Source: CAZADA01 sp964568975 (lineage in GTDB: Bacteria > Pseudomonadota > Alphaproteobacteria > Caulobacterales > Maricaulaceae). Taken from it: 64,000 nt of DNA. The notes below the pieces were generated by a model. That model ran no database searches and was not told the origin of the DNA. It worked only from the letters and a program-made list of their open reading frames with translations. The position numbers were made by a program, and so were the translations under genes. Positions 1 to 7,972 of this stretch are shown one piece after another; the stretch's first letter is position 1, and each line of letters starts with the position of its first letter. Location: the NCBI GenBank assembly GCA_964568975.1, contig CAZMSO010000008.1, positions 1 to 64,000 on the forward strand, in the 5' to 3' direction.

Positions 1-47
1 TCAACGGTTTTCAAGACCGCCGCAATCGACCACTCTGCCACCCGCCC
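1..47 (-). tRNA. tRNA-Ser(UGA), 5' part only
   Basis: Read on the minus strand, the 5' end at 47 gives a 7-nt acceptor strand (GGGCGGG), then TG, a D arm of the GCAGAGTGG type and an anticodon arm with loop CTTGAAA. The anticodon is TGA, which decodes UCA as serine. The long variable arm, T arm and 3' acceptor lie beyond position 1, so the gene is truncated by the window edge. The GGTCTTGAAAACC anticodon arm is typical of tRNA-Ser(UGA). Confidence 0.88.
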
Positions 48-59
48 GGTCGCCGCCAC

Positions 60-87
60 CCTATAAGACGCGCCACGCTTTTCAACA
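60..87 (-). promoter_or_regulatory. Putative promoter of the tRNA-Ser gene
   Basis: On the minus strand a TATAGG hexamer (60-65) lies about 13 bases upstream of the tRNA 5' end. A TGTTGA or TTGAAA hexamer (80-87) sits 16 or 14 bases further upstream. This suits transcription starting a few bases before the tRNA. It rests on pattern matching only. Confidence 0.4.
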
Positions 88-176
88 CACGGCCCGCGGC
101 GGGCCTAGGCAGGGCGGCGTCGCCGTCAATTTTCAATGATTTGGCTCTTTAGCGCGCCCTGAAAGGCGCTGGGGCA

Positions 177-240
177 CCGTCCTTTTCGCGGCTCGAACGG
201 CCGCCCGCGCGGCATAAGGCCCGCGGCCCGAGAAGGACGG
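177..240 (+). promoter_or_regulatory. Leader inverted repeat covering the rlpA ribosome binding site
   Basis: CCGTCCTT (177-184) is the exact complement of AAGGACGG (233-240), and the pairing can extend a few bases inward (TTCG with CGAG, imperfect). The right arm holds the only Shine-Dalgarno-like sequence before the rlpA ATG at 247. Folding of the mRNA would hide the ribosome binding site. Regulation is inference; the complementarity is visible. Confidence 0.4.
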
Positions 241-246
241 CCCCGA

Positions 247-1119
247 ATGACAGTTCCGCGGTTGCGCGCGCACGCGCTCAGCGTGCTGGCGGCGATGTGT
301 GCGGCGGCGTGCGCCACGCCGCCTGTGGATCGCGCCCAAGGCGCTCACGGCGCATCATGGCGCGCACAGCTTGCGCGTCAGACCTCGACGCACGCCGCGC
401 CATCGTGGCGCTGGCCCAGCGAGGACCGCGCGCACGGCTCCAGCACGCGCGCGGGGGCCGCGAGCTTCGATCGGCGCAGCGCAGGACCGGGCGGCGCGGT
501 GGTCGCCGGCGACGCCAGCCGCCAAAAAATCGGGCGCCCGTATCAAATCAACGGCGTGTGGTATGTCCCAGCCCGTCAAGACAATTACCACAAAACAGGC
601 GTCGCCAGCTGGTATGGCGCGAAATTCCACGGACGCTCCACCGCCAATGGCGAAGTGTTCGACATGAACGCCATCTCCGCAGCCCACACGACCTTGCCGC
701 TGCCCAGCATTGTGCGCGTCACCAATCTGGAGAACGGCCGCTCGCTAACGGTGCGGGTGAATGACCGTGGGCCGTTCGTAGACGGGCGGATCATCGACCT
801 CAGCCGCGCCGCCGCGCGCGCGCTTGGGTTTGAACAGGCGGGCACGGCGCGGGTGCGGGTGCGTTATCTCGGACCGGCGGCGGTCGACGACGCGCCGCAG
901 CGCCTGGCGCGCGCCGCGCGCCGGCGGCCCGTCGCGGCGCGCCCAGTGGCGACGGCGCTTGCGGATGGAGGGCCTGCGCCGCTGGAGACGGTGCGCCGAA
1001 AAAGCGACGCGCTCCAGCGGGTCGTGATGAGACCCTGGCGCGAGTTCTTAGCGGCGGAGGCGGCGCGGCGCGACGCCGCCCATACCGGGTTCGCGGAAGC
1101 CGCGTCGGGGCGCCGCTGA
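247..1119 (+). CDS. rlpA: Septal ring lytic transglycosylase RlpA family lipoprotein
   Basis: Predicted outer-membrane lipoprotein of 290 residues with an RlpA-type double-psi beta-barrel, a family that cleaves glycan strands lacking stem peptides during septation. A signal peptide ends in an AAAC lipobox with the lipidated Cys at residue 22. After a low-complexity linker rich in Ala, Arg and His, the barrel spans about residues 115-210 and carries the family motifs GVASWYGAKFHGR, TANGEVFDMNA, AAHTTLPLPS and VNDRGPF. There is no C-terminal SPOR domain; the tail is a basic Ala/Arg-rich stretch. The ATG at 247 follows AAGGAC. It is first in a same-strand run with dac, tmk and holB. Confidence 0.9.
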   Translation: MTVPRLRAHALSVLAAMCAAACATPPVDRAQGAHGASWRAQLARQTSTHAAPSWRWPSEDRAHGSSTRAGAASFDRRSAGPGGAVVAGDASRQKIGRPYQINGVWYVPARQDNYHKTGVASWYGAKFHGRSTANGEVFDMNAISAAHTTLPLPSIVRVTNLENGRSLTVRVNDRGPFVDGRIIDLSRAAARALGFEQAGTARVRVRYLGPAAVDDAPQRLARAARRRPVAARPVATALADGGPAPLETVRRKSDALQRVVMRPWREFLAAEAARRDAAHTGFAEAASGRR

Positions 1120-1189
1120 GGCGGTCGCCGGGTGGTGTTCGCGGCGCGCATCCCTTAGATCCACAGGAGCGCATCAGAGGAGACGCCCC

Positions 1190-2446
1190 ATGAATCACGC
1201 CGTCCGCCGCGCCGCCACCATCCTTCGGGCGTCTGCGACGGCCCATGCCCGAAGGATGGTGGCGGCGCTCGTCCTGGCCGCGGGCGCTGCGGGCCTTGCG
1301 AGCGCTGGCGCGCCGGCTCTCGCGCAGACGGCCGTCGGGGTGGATGATCCGCTCAACACCGCCGCGCCTAATGTGGCGATCTTGGATTATGAGACCGGCC
1401 TGTTGCTCTACGGCAAGAACGCGGATGCGCCGATCCCGCCGGCCTCCATGAGCAAGCTGATGACGATGCTCATGGTGTTTGAGGAGATTGAAGCCGGCGG
1501 ACTGGCGCTCGACACGGAATTCACCGTCAGCGAGGACGCCTGGCGGCGCGGCGGACTGCCCTCGGGGTCCTCTGCAATGTGCTTGATCCCGGGTGAGCGG
1601 GTGACGGTGGAGGATCTCATTCGCGGCGTCATCATCCTCTCCGGCAATGATGCGAGCATCACCTTCGCGGAGGGGATCGCCGGCTCAGAGGCGGCGTTTG
1701 CGCAACGCATGACCGCCCGCGCGGAGGAGCTGGGGCTGGCGAGCGCGCGCTTCGCCAACGCCACGGGCTGGCCGCATCCTGAACACCGCATCAGCGTGCG
1801 GGATCTGACGCGCATCGCCCAAATCACGATCCGTGATCACCCCGATTTCTACCCAATCTACGCCGAAGAGACGTTCGACTATTGCACGGCTGCGCCGTCG
1901 AATCGCTACAACCGCAACCCGCTGTTGGGCGTCTTTGACGGCGCGGATGGATTGAAAACCGGCCACACGAACGAATCCGGCTATGGCCTTGTCGCGTCAG
2001 TGGCGCGCGACGGCGTGCGTCGGATCGTAGCCTTCAACGGCTTGGCGAGCGAGACAGCGCGGGTGCGTGAAGCGGAGCGCCTGATGCGCGCGGCGTTTGC
2101 GGAGTTTCGCGTGCACACCGTGTTTGAGACCAACGCGCCCGTGGCGGAGTTGCCGGTGTTCTTGGCGCAAGAAAACGCCGTGCCTGTCTATGTCGACGCG
2201 CCTGTCGTGGTCGGCTACCACCGGCGCGCGGCGCGCAACGCCCAGGTGCGAGTGGCGTATGAGGATCCGATCCTGGCGCCCGTGCGCCAAGGCGATGTGT
2301 TGGGCGAACTGATTGTCGAGATCCCGGGTGCGGACCCCCAACGCGTGCCCGTGCGCGCCGGCGCGGATGTCGCGCCTTTGGAGTGGCGCGACCGGGCGCT
2401 GGCGGCGCTGGTCCACCTCGTGCGCACGGTCGGGCGCGAGGAGTGA
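1190..2446 (+). CDS. D-alanyl-D-alanine carboxypeptidase (PBP5/6 family)
   Basis: Serine-type carboxypeptidase (S11) that trims the terminal D-Ala from peptidoglycan stem peptides in the periplasm; 418 residues. The three active-site motifs are present: S-M-S-K at residues 86-89, SGN in ILSGNDA and KTG in LKTGHT. A long signal peptide ends near ALAQ (residue 46), and the PBP5-type C-terminal beta domain follows from about residue 310. The ATG at 1190 is preceded by GAGGAG and is preferred over an internal ATG at 1256. A perfect 22-bp inverted repeat lies inside the signal-peptide coding region. The stop overlaps the next start as GTGA. Whether it matches DacA, DacC or DacF of other species cannot be told. 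Confidence 0.93.
   Translation: MNHAVRRAATILRASATAHARRMVAALVLAAGAAGLASAGAPALAQTAVGVDDPLNTAAPNVAILDYETGLLLYGKNADAPIPPASMSKLMTMLMVFEEIEAGGLALDTEFTVSEDAWRRGGLPSGSSAMCLIPGERVTVEDLIRGVIILSGNDASITFAEGIAGSEAAFAQRMTARAEELGLASARFANATGWPHPEHRISVRDLTRIAQITIRDHPDFYPIYAEETFDYCTAAPSNRYNRNPLLGVFDGADGLKTGHTNESGYGLVASVARDGVRRIVAFNGLASETARVREAERLMRAAFAEFRVHTVFETNAPVAELPVFLAQENAVPVYVDAPVVVGYHRRAARNAQVRVAYEDPILAPVRQGDVLGELIVEIPGADPQRVPVRAGADVAPLEWRDRALAALVHLVRTVGREE
1209..1268. repeat. Perfect 22-bp inverted repeat inside the carboxypeptidase gene
   Basis: Positions 1209-1230 are the exact reverse complement of 1247-1268, separated by a 16-base loop (1231-1246). The left arm starts 19 bases after the ATG. The arms encode parts of the signal-peptide n-region and hydrophobic core. 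No T run follows, so it does not look like a terminator. Confidence 0.95.
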
Positions 2447-3183
2447 CGGGGCCGGCGCCCGCGGCGTGTGAACCGCCGGGGTCGCCGGCGACGCGCCGCG
2501 GCCTGTTCATCACCCTTGAAGGCGGCGAGGGCGCGGGCAAGACAACGCAAATCGCGCGCTTAGTCGCGGCTCTTGCGGACGCCGGTGTGGAGGCGCTGCG
2601 GGTGCGTGAGCCTGGCGGAACGCCCGGGGCTGAAGCGATCCGCCGTTTGCTCCTCGGGGATGGCGAGACGTCCGCCAGCTGGCCGCCCATGAGTGAGGCG
2701 CTGTTGTTTTACGCCGCGCGCGTCGACCTGTGGACGCGGGTGATCGCGCCAGCGTTGGAGGCTGGCCAGTGGGTGATTGCAGACCGGTTCGCTGATTCCA
2801 CTGTTGCGTATCAAGGCGCGGCGGGCGGGCTGGGCGCGGAGCGGATCGCCGCGCTCCACGCCCTTGTCGCGCCCGACGCCCGCCCGGACGTGACGTTGGT
2901 GCTGGACGCGCCGGTGGAGGTTGGCCTCGCCCGCGCTCAAGCGCGCAGCCAATCGCCCACGGGCGCGATGGACGCGTTTGAGACGCGCGCGCCCGCATTT
3001 CACCAGGCTGTGCGCGAGGCGTTCTTAACGATTGCGGCGGCGGACCCGCAGCGCGTGACGGTGATCGACGCCACAGCCGATCAGGACGCCGTCGCGGCGG
3101 CGGTGTGGGCGGTGGTGAGCCCGTACGCCGCGGCCGCCCGCGGCCAAAAACTGGCGGCTGAGCGAGCACGCGATGGCGGATGA
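2443..3183 (+). CDS. tmk: Thymidylate kinase
   Basis: Phosphorylates dTMP to dTDP with ATP in dTTP synthesis. The protein has 246 residues from a GTG that overlaps the upstream TGA as GTGA; the preceding GAGGAG abuts the GTG, and no later in-frame ATG or GTG precedes the P-loop. The P-loop GGEGAGKTT is at residues 27-35. The DR(F/Y) motif in VIADRFADSTVAYQG and the lid region follow. About 20 extra residues precede the usual N terminus. Adjacent holB overlaps by 11 bp; the tmk-holB-tatD order is common in alphaproteobacteria. Confidence 0.93.
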   Translation: MTGPAPAACEPPGSPATRRGLFITLEGGEGAGKTTQIARLVAALADAGVEALRVREPGGTPGAEAIRRLLLGDGETSASWPPMSEALLFYAARVDLWTRVIAPALEAGQWVIADRFADSTVAYQGAAGGLGAERIAALHALVAPDARPDVTLVLDAPVEVGLARAQARSQSPTGAMDAFETRAPAFHQAVREAFLTIAAADPQRVTVIDATADQDAVAAAVWAVVSPYAAAARGQKLAAERARDGG

Positions 3184-4204
3184 CGCGCCGAGCCCGCCGG
3201 ATCCCCGCGAAACCTATGACCTTAGCGGGCATGGCGCGGGCGAGCGTGTCTTGGCGGAGGCGATCGCGTCCGGGCGCATGCACCATGCGTGGATGCTGTG
3301 GGGACCGCAAGGCGTGGGCAAAGCGACCTTGGCCTGGCGCGCGATCCGCCGGCTGTTGGGCGCGGCCCCCGACGCGTCGGGAGCGCCCTTAGGCGCTGAG
3401 CCGGAGGATCCCGTATGCCGGCGCTTGGAGGCGGGCGCCCATGGCGACCTGCTTGTGCTGGAGCGCCCGCATGACGAGCGCGGCGGACGCAAGACCGACA
3501 TTCCCGTCGCGGCGGCGCGTGCGGCGGGGCGCTTCTTCGCCACCACCGCCAACGGCGGCGGATGGCGCGCGTGCCTGGTGGACGCCGCGGATGATTTGAC
3601 GCTGCAGGCGGCCAACGCACTGTTGAAAACTCTGGAGGAGCCGCCGGCGCGGTGTGTCTTTTTTCTCATCGCCCACAGCCGCGGGCGCGTGCCGGTCACC
3701 GTGCGCTCGCGGTGTCGTCAGCTCGGCCTCGCCGCGCCGGGGGACGCTGCGGCCGCAGATGTGGTGATGCGGCGGCTGGGAATCGCCGCGGGGCCAGCGG
3801 AGGACGCGGCGCGTCTGGCCCACGGTCGCCCCGGGCGGGCGTTGCGGATCGCGGCGGCGGACGGCGCGGCGCTGCACGCGCGCTTGCAGCGTCTGTGGGA
3901 GGCTGGCCCGCGCGCTGCGCCGGCGGGCGCTGGAGCGAGCCTTGCTGAGGCGTTGGCCGCGCGCGGTGCGGACACGTTGCGGGATCTGTTTTTTGACTTC
4001 GCCCGCGACCATGTACTGATGCGCGCGCGCGGCGGCGGCGCGGGAACGCCTGCCGCGACGCCGGCGTGGGGCGCGGCGTGGGACACGCTGAATCGGCTGG
4101 AGCAGGACATGACGACCCTGCGGATGGATCCTCGCCAAACCATCGCCCGAGCGCTGGCGGTGATGGAGGCCGCGCGGACGCAGGAAAGGCTGGGGAGCCG
4201 GTAG
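3173..4204 (+). CDS. holB: DNA polymerase III delta' subunit
   Basis: Clamp-loader delta' subunit, 343 residues. It has an AAA+ fold with the P-loop-like GPQGVGKAT at residues 44-52, the segment LQAANALLKTLEEPP that is a hallmark of delta'/gamma proteins, and the sensor-1 region VRSRCRQL. The C-terminal collar domain is divergent, as usual for the family. The ATG at 3173 overlaps the end of tmk, and tatD starts 3 bases after its stop. The Zn-binding cysteine cluster of E. coli delta' is not evident. Confidence 0.9.
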   Translation: MADDAPSPPDPRETYDLSGHGAGERVLAEAIASGRMHHAWMLWGPQGVGKATLAWRAIRRLLGAAPDASGAPLGAEPEDPVCRRLEAGAHGDLLVLERPHDERGGRKTDIPVAAARAAGRFFATTANGGGWRACLVDAADDLTLQAANALLKTLEEPPARCVFFLIAHSRGRVPVTVRSRCRQLGLAAPGDAAAADVVMRRLGIAAGPAEDAARLAHGRPGRALRIAAADGAALHARLQRLWEAGPRAAPAGAGASLAEALAARGADTLRDLFFDFARDHVLMRARGGGAGTPAATPAWGAAWDTLNRLEQDMTTLRMDPRQTIARALAVMEAARTQERLGSR

Positions 4205-4206
4205 CG

Positions 4207-5022
4207 ATGTGGGTCGACAGCCACGTCAATCTGCACGCGGACGCGTTTGATGAAGACCGCGAGGCGGTGCTTGACCGTGCGCGCGCCGCGGGGGTGTCGC
4301 GGTTCATCGCCATTTGCGCCCGCTGGCGCGACCTCGACGTCGTGCGCGCGTTGAGCGAAGCCCATGACGATGTTTGGGGCACCGCCGGGGCTCACCCTCA
4401 TCACGCCAAGGACGAACCGCAGGTCACGGCCGAGGCCATTATTGCGCGCGCGGATCACCCGCGGTGTGTGGCGATCGGCGAGACCGGGCTCGACAATCAT
4501 TATGGCTACAGCCCCATTGAGGATCAGGAACGCAGCTTTCGCGCCCATGCAGCGGCGGCCCGCGCGCTCCAGCGGCCGCTGATCATCCATTGCCGCGAGG
4601 CCGATGACGCGATGGCCGCAATTTTGGAGGAGGAAACGGCGAAGGGCGCTTTTCCGTTCTTGCTGCATTGCTACACCGGCGGCGTTGAGCTCGCGCGGCG
4701 CGGCGCGGCCTTGGGCGGCTATTTCAGCGTCAACGGCATTATGACGTTCAAAAACGCTCAAGCGGTGCGCGATGTGATCGTCGCGGAGATGCCGGATGAT
4801 CGCATTATTTTGGAGACCGACGCGCCCTATCTTGCGCCGGTTCCTTATCGCGGGCGGCGCAACGAGCCGGCGTATCTGCCCCATGTCGCAGACGCGCTCG
4901 CGGCGCTGAAAGGCTGGACGCGCGCGGAGACCGCCGCGCGCACCACCGCGGCGTTTGATCGCTTGTTCGCGCGCGCGCGTTCAGATGCCGTCGCAGACGC
5001 GAAGGAGGCGTCATGCGGGTGA
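4207..5022 (+). CDS. tatD: TatD family metal-dependent hydrolase
   Basis: Predicted metal-dependent DNase of the amidohydrolase-like TIM-barrel family, 271 residues. Family motifs seen: GTAGAHPHHA, AIGETGLDNHY, PLIIHCREADDA, LLHCYTGG and ILETDAPYLAP, which supply most metal ligands. The N-terminal motif reads DSHVNLH, so the second His of the usual HxH is Asn at residue 8. I recall similar forms from Caulobacter-like relatives but cannot verify this. The ATG at 4207 is chosen because MWVDSH matches the family N terminus. The end overlaps the next gene by 10 bp. Confidence 0.9.
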   Translation: MWVDSHVNLHADAFDEDREAVLDRARAAGVSRFIAICARWRDLDVVRALSEAHDDVWGTAGAHPHHAKDEPQVTAEAIIARADHPRCVAIGETGLDNHYGYSPIEDQERSFRAHAAAARALQRPLIIHCREADDAMAAILEEETAKGAFPFLLHCYTGGVELARRGAALGGYFSVNGIMTFKNAQAVRDVIVAEMPDDRIILETDAPYLAPVPYRGRRNEPAYLPHVADALAALKGWTRAETAARTTAAFDRLFARARSDAVADAKEASCG

Positions 5023-5879
5023 GCCTGCGCCTGACGATTTTGGGCTGCGGCTGCTCAAGCGGCGTGCCGCGTCTCGGCGGACCCGACGGCGCTGGCGATT
5101 GGGGCGCGTGCGATCCCACTGATCCGCGCAATCGCCGCACGCGCTGCGGCGTGATGGTGGAGCAAAAGCGCGCGGACGATCCTTGGCAAGATGCATACGT
5201 CACGCGCGTCCTCATCGACACGTCGCCGGATTTGCGCACGCAGCTCTTGGCGGCGCGCGTACGGCGTGTCGACGCGGTGCTGTACACCCATGATCACGCC
5301 GATCAGGTCAATGGCTTAGATGATTTGCGCATCATTGCGGGGCTGATGCGCAAGCGCGTGCCGGTGCACATGGACAACGCGACGGCGGAGACGCTGATGG
5401 CGCGCTTTGCTTATGCGTTTCGTCAAGCGCCAGGGAGTTTGTATCCAGCGGTGTTGGAGCCGTTTCTTGATTTGGCGCCGGGCGCGCGCCTTGCGATCGA
5501 TGGGCCCGGCGGTCCGCTCCACGTGCTGGCGCTGGCGCAAAATCATGGCCCGATTGACTCCCTCGGGTTTCGGTTTGGGCCGATCGCGTACTCCAATGAT
5601 TGCGTGATGTTGCCGGACGCGACGCTGGAGGCCCTCACGGGCGTTGATGTGTGGATCGTCGATGCGCTGAAGCACACGCCGCATCGCACGCATGCGAATG
5701 TCGCGACCGCTTTGGCGTGGATCGACCGCGTGCGGCCCCGCCAAGCGATCCTCACCAACATGCACCCGGATTTGGATTACCAGGCTCTCGACGCGGAAAC
5801 CCCCGACCATGTGCGTCCAGCCTATGACGGCTTGGCTGTGGAGGCCATGGCCACGCTCCCAGCCACCGCGCCCGCATGA
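5013..5879 (+). CDS. PhnP-like MBL-fold metallohydrolase
   Basis: Metallo-beta-lactamase-fold hydrolase (COG1235/PhnP-like), 288 residues. The metal motif HxHxDH is in YTHDHADQVNG at about residues 90-100, followed by a second His region near LAQNHG, the acidic SNDCVM segment, and TNMHPDLDY near the C terminus. An N-terminal GCGCSSGVPR segment is typical of this group. The ATG at 5013 follows a strong GAAGGAGG. It overlaps tatD by 10 bp, a pairing conserved in alphaproteobacteria. The substrate is unknown; cyclic phosphodiesters are the PhnP precedent. Its last codons form the first unit of a 14-bp repeat array. Confidence 0.88.
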   Translation: MRVSLRLTILGCGCSSGVPRLGGPDGAGDWGACDPTDPRNRRTRCGVMVEQKRADDPWQDAYVTRVLIDTSPDLRTQLLAARVRRVDAVLYTHDHADQVNGLDDLRIIAGLMRKRVPVHMDNATAETLMARFAYAFRQAPGSLYPAVLEPFLDLAPGARLAIDGPGGPLHVLALAQNHGPIDSLGFRFGPIAYSNDCVMLPDATLEALTGVDVWIVDALKHTPHRTHANVATALAWIDRVRPRQAILTNMHPDLDYQALDAETPDHVRPAYDGLAVEAMATLPATAPA

Positions 5880-6091
5880 CCGCGCCCGTGTGACCCCGTT
5901 CGTGTGACGCCGTCCGCATGACGCCGTCNNNNNNNNNNNNNNNNNNNNNNNNNNNNNNNNNNNNNNNNNNNNNNNNNNNNNNNNNNNNNNNNNNNNNNNN
6001 NNNNNNNNNNNNNNNNNNNNNNNNNNNNGCATGACCGCGCCCGTGTGACCCCGTTCGTGTGACGCCGTCCGCATGACGCCGTCTGCGTGAC
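5867..6091. repeat. 14-bp degenerate tandem repeat array, split by the N gap
   Basis: Units of 14 bases, mostly of the form xCCGTYCGYRTGAC, begin at 5867 inside the end of the metallohydrolase gene; its stop TGA lies in unit 1. Further units are at 5881, 5895, 5909 and, after the gap, 6036, 6050, 6064 and 6078. The units either side of the gap are the same 55 bp repeated. The minimum is five units once the gap is collapsed; the true number is unknown. Confidence 0.85.
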
Positions 6092-6402
6092 CCCGGGTCG
6101 AAGCAGGCTGGTCGGGCCAGGCCGCACGGACGCGACAGGCCGCCGCGGGCTTATCCCGCTCGAGCGTTTGGTCTCATAATATATCTTATGCGCCTCGTGT
6201 GTCCTGCCCATGCAGGCGCAGCACTCATGCGCGCAGCGCGCGGTCACCAGCTGAGACGGGTGGCGCGTTTTGGCGGCGACGCACGGGCTTATGGGCGCGC
6301 GTCTTTGAAAGCACGTAGGTCTCACGCCCAGCCTGGCGGTCAGCACAGAGGCCTGACGCGCGTGGCTCAATGTCAGCACGTACGCCTTACGGACGTGACG
6401 TT
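5880..6402. other. Intergenic region with repeats, N gap and no gene seen
   Basis: The region lies between the convergent metallohydrolase gene and pyk. It holds the 14-bp array, 100 N, an AT-rich patch (6175-6190) unusual for this GC-rich DNA, and a 5-bp stem hairpin at 6203-6216. I find no open frame with a ribosome binding site and family signal. A terminator for either gene is expected here but none is clear. Confidence 0.6.
5929..6028. other. Assembly gap of 100 N with duplicated 55-bp flanks
   Basis: The 55 bases at 5874-5928 are identical to 6029-6083. This is the pattern left when two contigs overlapping by one 55-mer are scaffolded with a fixed 100-N spacer. Confidence 0.9.
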
Positions 6403-6412
6403 CTACGTCACG
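6394..6412 (-). other. Hairpin spanning the pyk stop codon
   Basis: CGTGACGT (6394-6401) pairs perfectly with ACGTCACG (6405-6412) over a 3-base loop. The pyk TAG stop (6403-6405) lies in the loop and first stem base. No U run follows on the pyk transcript, so it is not a standard terminator; it may mark the 3' end or slow termination. Confidence 0.5.
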
Positions 6413-7824
6413 AAAGCGAGTCGTAAGAGATTGGTGCCGCCGGAGCGCCCAAACGGCATGCCCGCGACAATCGCGATGCGTTCGCCGCGTTGGGCGAAGC
6501 CTTCAGCCTGCGCCGTGGCGCAAGCGCGCGCGACCATGTCCTCCACGTCTTTGGCGTCGTCCGTCACCACGGCGTGCACGCCCCAGCAGAGGGCTAAGCG
6601 GCGGGCGGCCGCGCGCGAGGGCGTCACCGCGAGGATCGGCGCCTCGGGCCGCTCGCGGGCGGCGCGCAGCGCGGAGCGGCCGGTGCTTGTGTACGTCACT
6701 AAGGCGGCCGCGCCTAAGGTGTGGACGACCAGCCGCGCGGCGGCGACCAGGGCGTCGGGTCCCGTTGCTTCCGGCTCCGGTCGGTCGGCGTTCATAATGG
6801 TCTCGTAATTGCCGGCCTGCTCCACCCGCGAAATGATGCGATCCATCATTGTGACGGTCTCGCGCGGATAGTGGCCGACTGCGGATTCCGCCGACAGCAT
6901 CACGGCATCGGCCCCGTCATAGACGGCCGTGGCGACGTCGGAGGCCTCCGCGCGGGTGGGCGTCGGCGACGCCACCATGGAATCCAGCATTTGCGTGGCG
7001 ACGATCACGGGTTTGCCGCGGGCGCGCGCGGCCCGGACAATATGCTTTTGAAGCACCGGCACATCCTCTGGCGGCAGCTCGACGCCAAGATCCCCGCGCG
7101 CGACCATGACGGCGTCGACATAATCGAGGATCGCTTCCAGAGTTTGCGGCTGGACCGCGCTTGGCTTTTCGAGCTTCGCGACCACGCCGGCGCGCGCTTG
7201 CACGAGCTTGCAGAGCATGGCGACGTCCTCAGGCCCTTGCACGAAGGACTGAGCGATCCAATCCGCGCCGAGGGCGAGCGCCACCTCCAAATCCTGGTGA
7301 TCCTTCGTGGTGAGCGCCGGCAACGGCAACACCACATCCGGCGCGTTGACGCCCTTGCGGTCGGAGATGGGGCCGCCGACCTCCACCCGCGTCACCGCGT
7401 GGGTCTCGCCGCATTCCAGCACCCGAAAGCGCAGCCGCCCGTCATCGACCAAGAGCGTGGCGTCAGGCCGCAAGGCCGCGAAGATCTCCGGATGCGGCAA
7501 GGGCGCGCGCCGCGCGTCGCCCGGGCGGTCGTCCATGTCAAAGCGGAACGCTTCGCCCGCGCGGAGGGTCGCGCCGCCCTCCGCGAACACGCCCACGCGC
7601 AGCTTGGGTCCCTGCAAGTCAGCCAGCGCCGCAAGCGGCCGATCAAGCGCCTGCTCGGCGTCGCGGATGGCGTCCATCGCCGCTGCATGGTCTTCCGCGA
7701 CGCCATGGCTGAAATTGAGGCGGAACACGTCGACGCCCGCCTCTGCGAGCGCGCGCACCATGTGCGGCGCGCGACTGGCGGGTCCGAGGGTCGCGACAAT
7801 GCGCGCGCGGCGGGAACGTCTCAT
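6403..7824 (-). CDS. pyk: Pyruvate kinase
   Basis: Last step of glycolysis: phosphoenolpyruvate plus ADP to pyruvate plus ATP. It has 473 residues. Visible motifs: RIVATLGPAS at the N terminus, FRLNFSHG (34-41), DLQGPKLR (69-76), KDHQDLEVALALGADWIAQSFVQ, the active-site region VVAKLEKPSAVQ (214-225) and MVARGDLGVELP (240-251), then ATQMLDSM and TRAEASDVATAVYDGADAVMLSAE. The C-terminal allosteric domain is present. The start at 7824 is chosen over an upstream one because AGGAGG sits 5 bases before its ATG. It is divergent from mazG. Confidence 0.96.
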   Translation of the reverse strand: MRRSRRARIVATLGPASRAPHMVRALAEAGVDVFRLNFSHGVAEDHAAAMDAIRDAEQALDRPLAALADLQGPKLRVGVFAEGGATLRAGEAFRFDMDDRPGDARRAPLPHPEIFAALRPDATLLVDDGRLRFRVLECGETHAVTRVEVGGPISDRKGVNAPDVVLPLPALTTKDHQDLEVALALGADWIAQSFVQGPEDVAMLCKLVQARAGVVAKLEKPSAVQPQTLEAILDYVDAVMVARGDLGVELPPEDVPVLQKHIVRAARARGKPVIVATQMLDSMVASPTPTRAEASDVATAVYDGADAVMLSAESAVGHYPRETVTMMDRIISRVEQAGNYETIMNADRPEPEATGPDALVAAARLVVHTLGAAALVTYTSTGRSALRAARERPEAPILAVTPSRAAARRLALCWGVHAVVTDDAKDVEDMVARACATAQAEGFAQRGERIAIVAGMPFGRSGGTNLLRLAFVT

Positions 7825-7972
7825 AACGACCTCCTGGACGGCGGACTGCGCCAACGCAGCGCAGCCGACACACCGATGACGCGATCGCGCCGGGCGTGGG
7901 ATCCTCCCCCGCGTGCGGTCGACCTTGCGAGCGGCTTACCTTATTGGTCGCCAAACTTTGAGGACGATGCGC

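Noticed and set aside
1209..1268. Rho-independent terminator
   Set aside because: It lies inside an intact coding region and has no U run.
5867..6091. CRISPR array
   Set aside because: Units are 14 bp, contiguous and have no spacers.
6188..6808. Plus-strand ORF overlapping the pyk end
   Set aside because: It is antisense to pyk, has no family signal or good ribosome binding site, and fits the open antisense frames expected at high GC.
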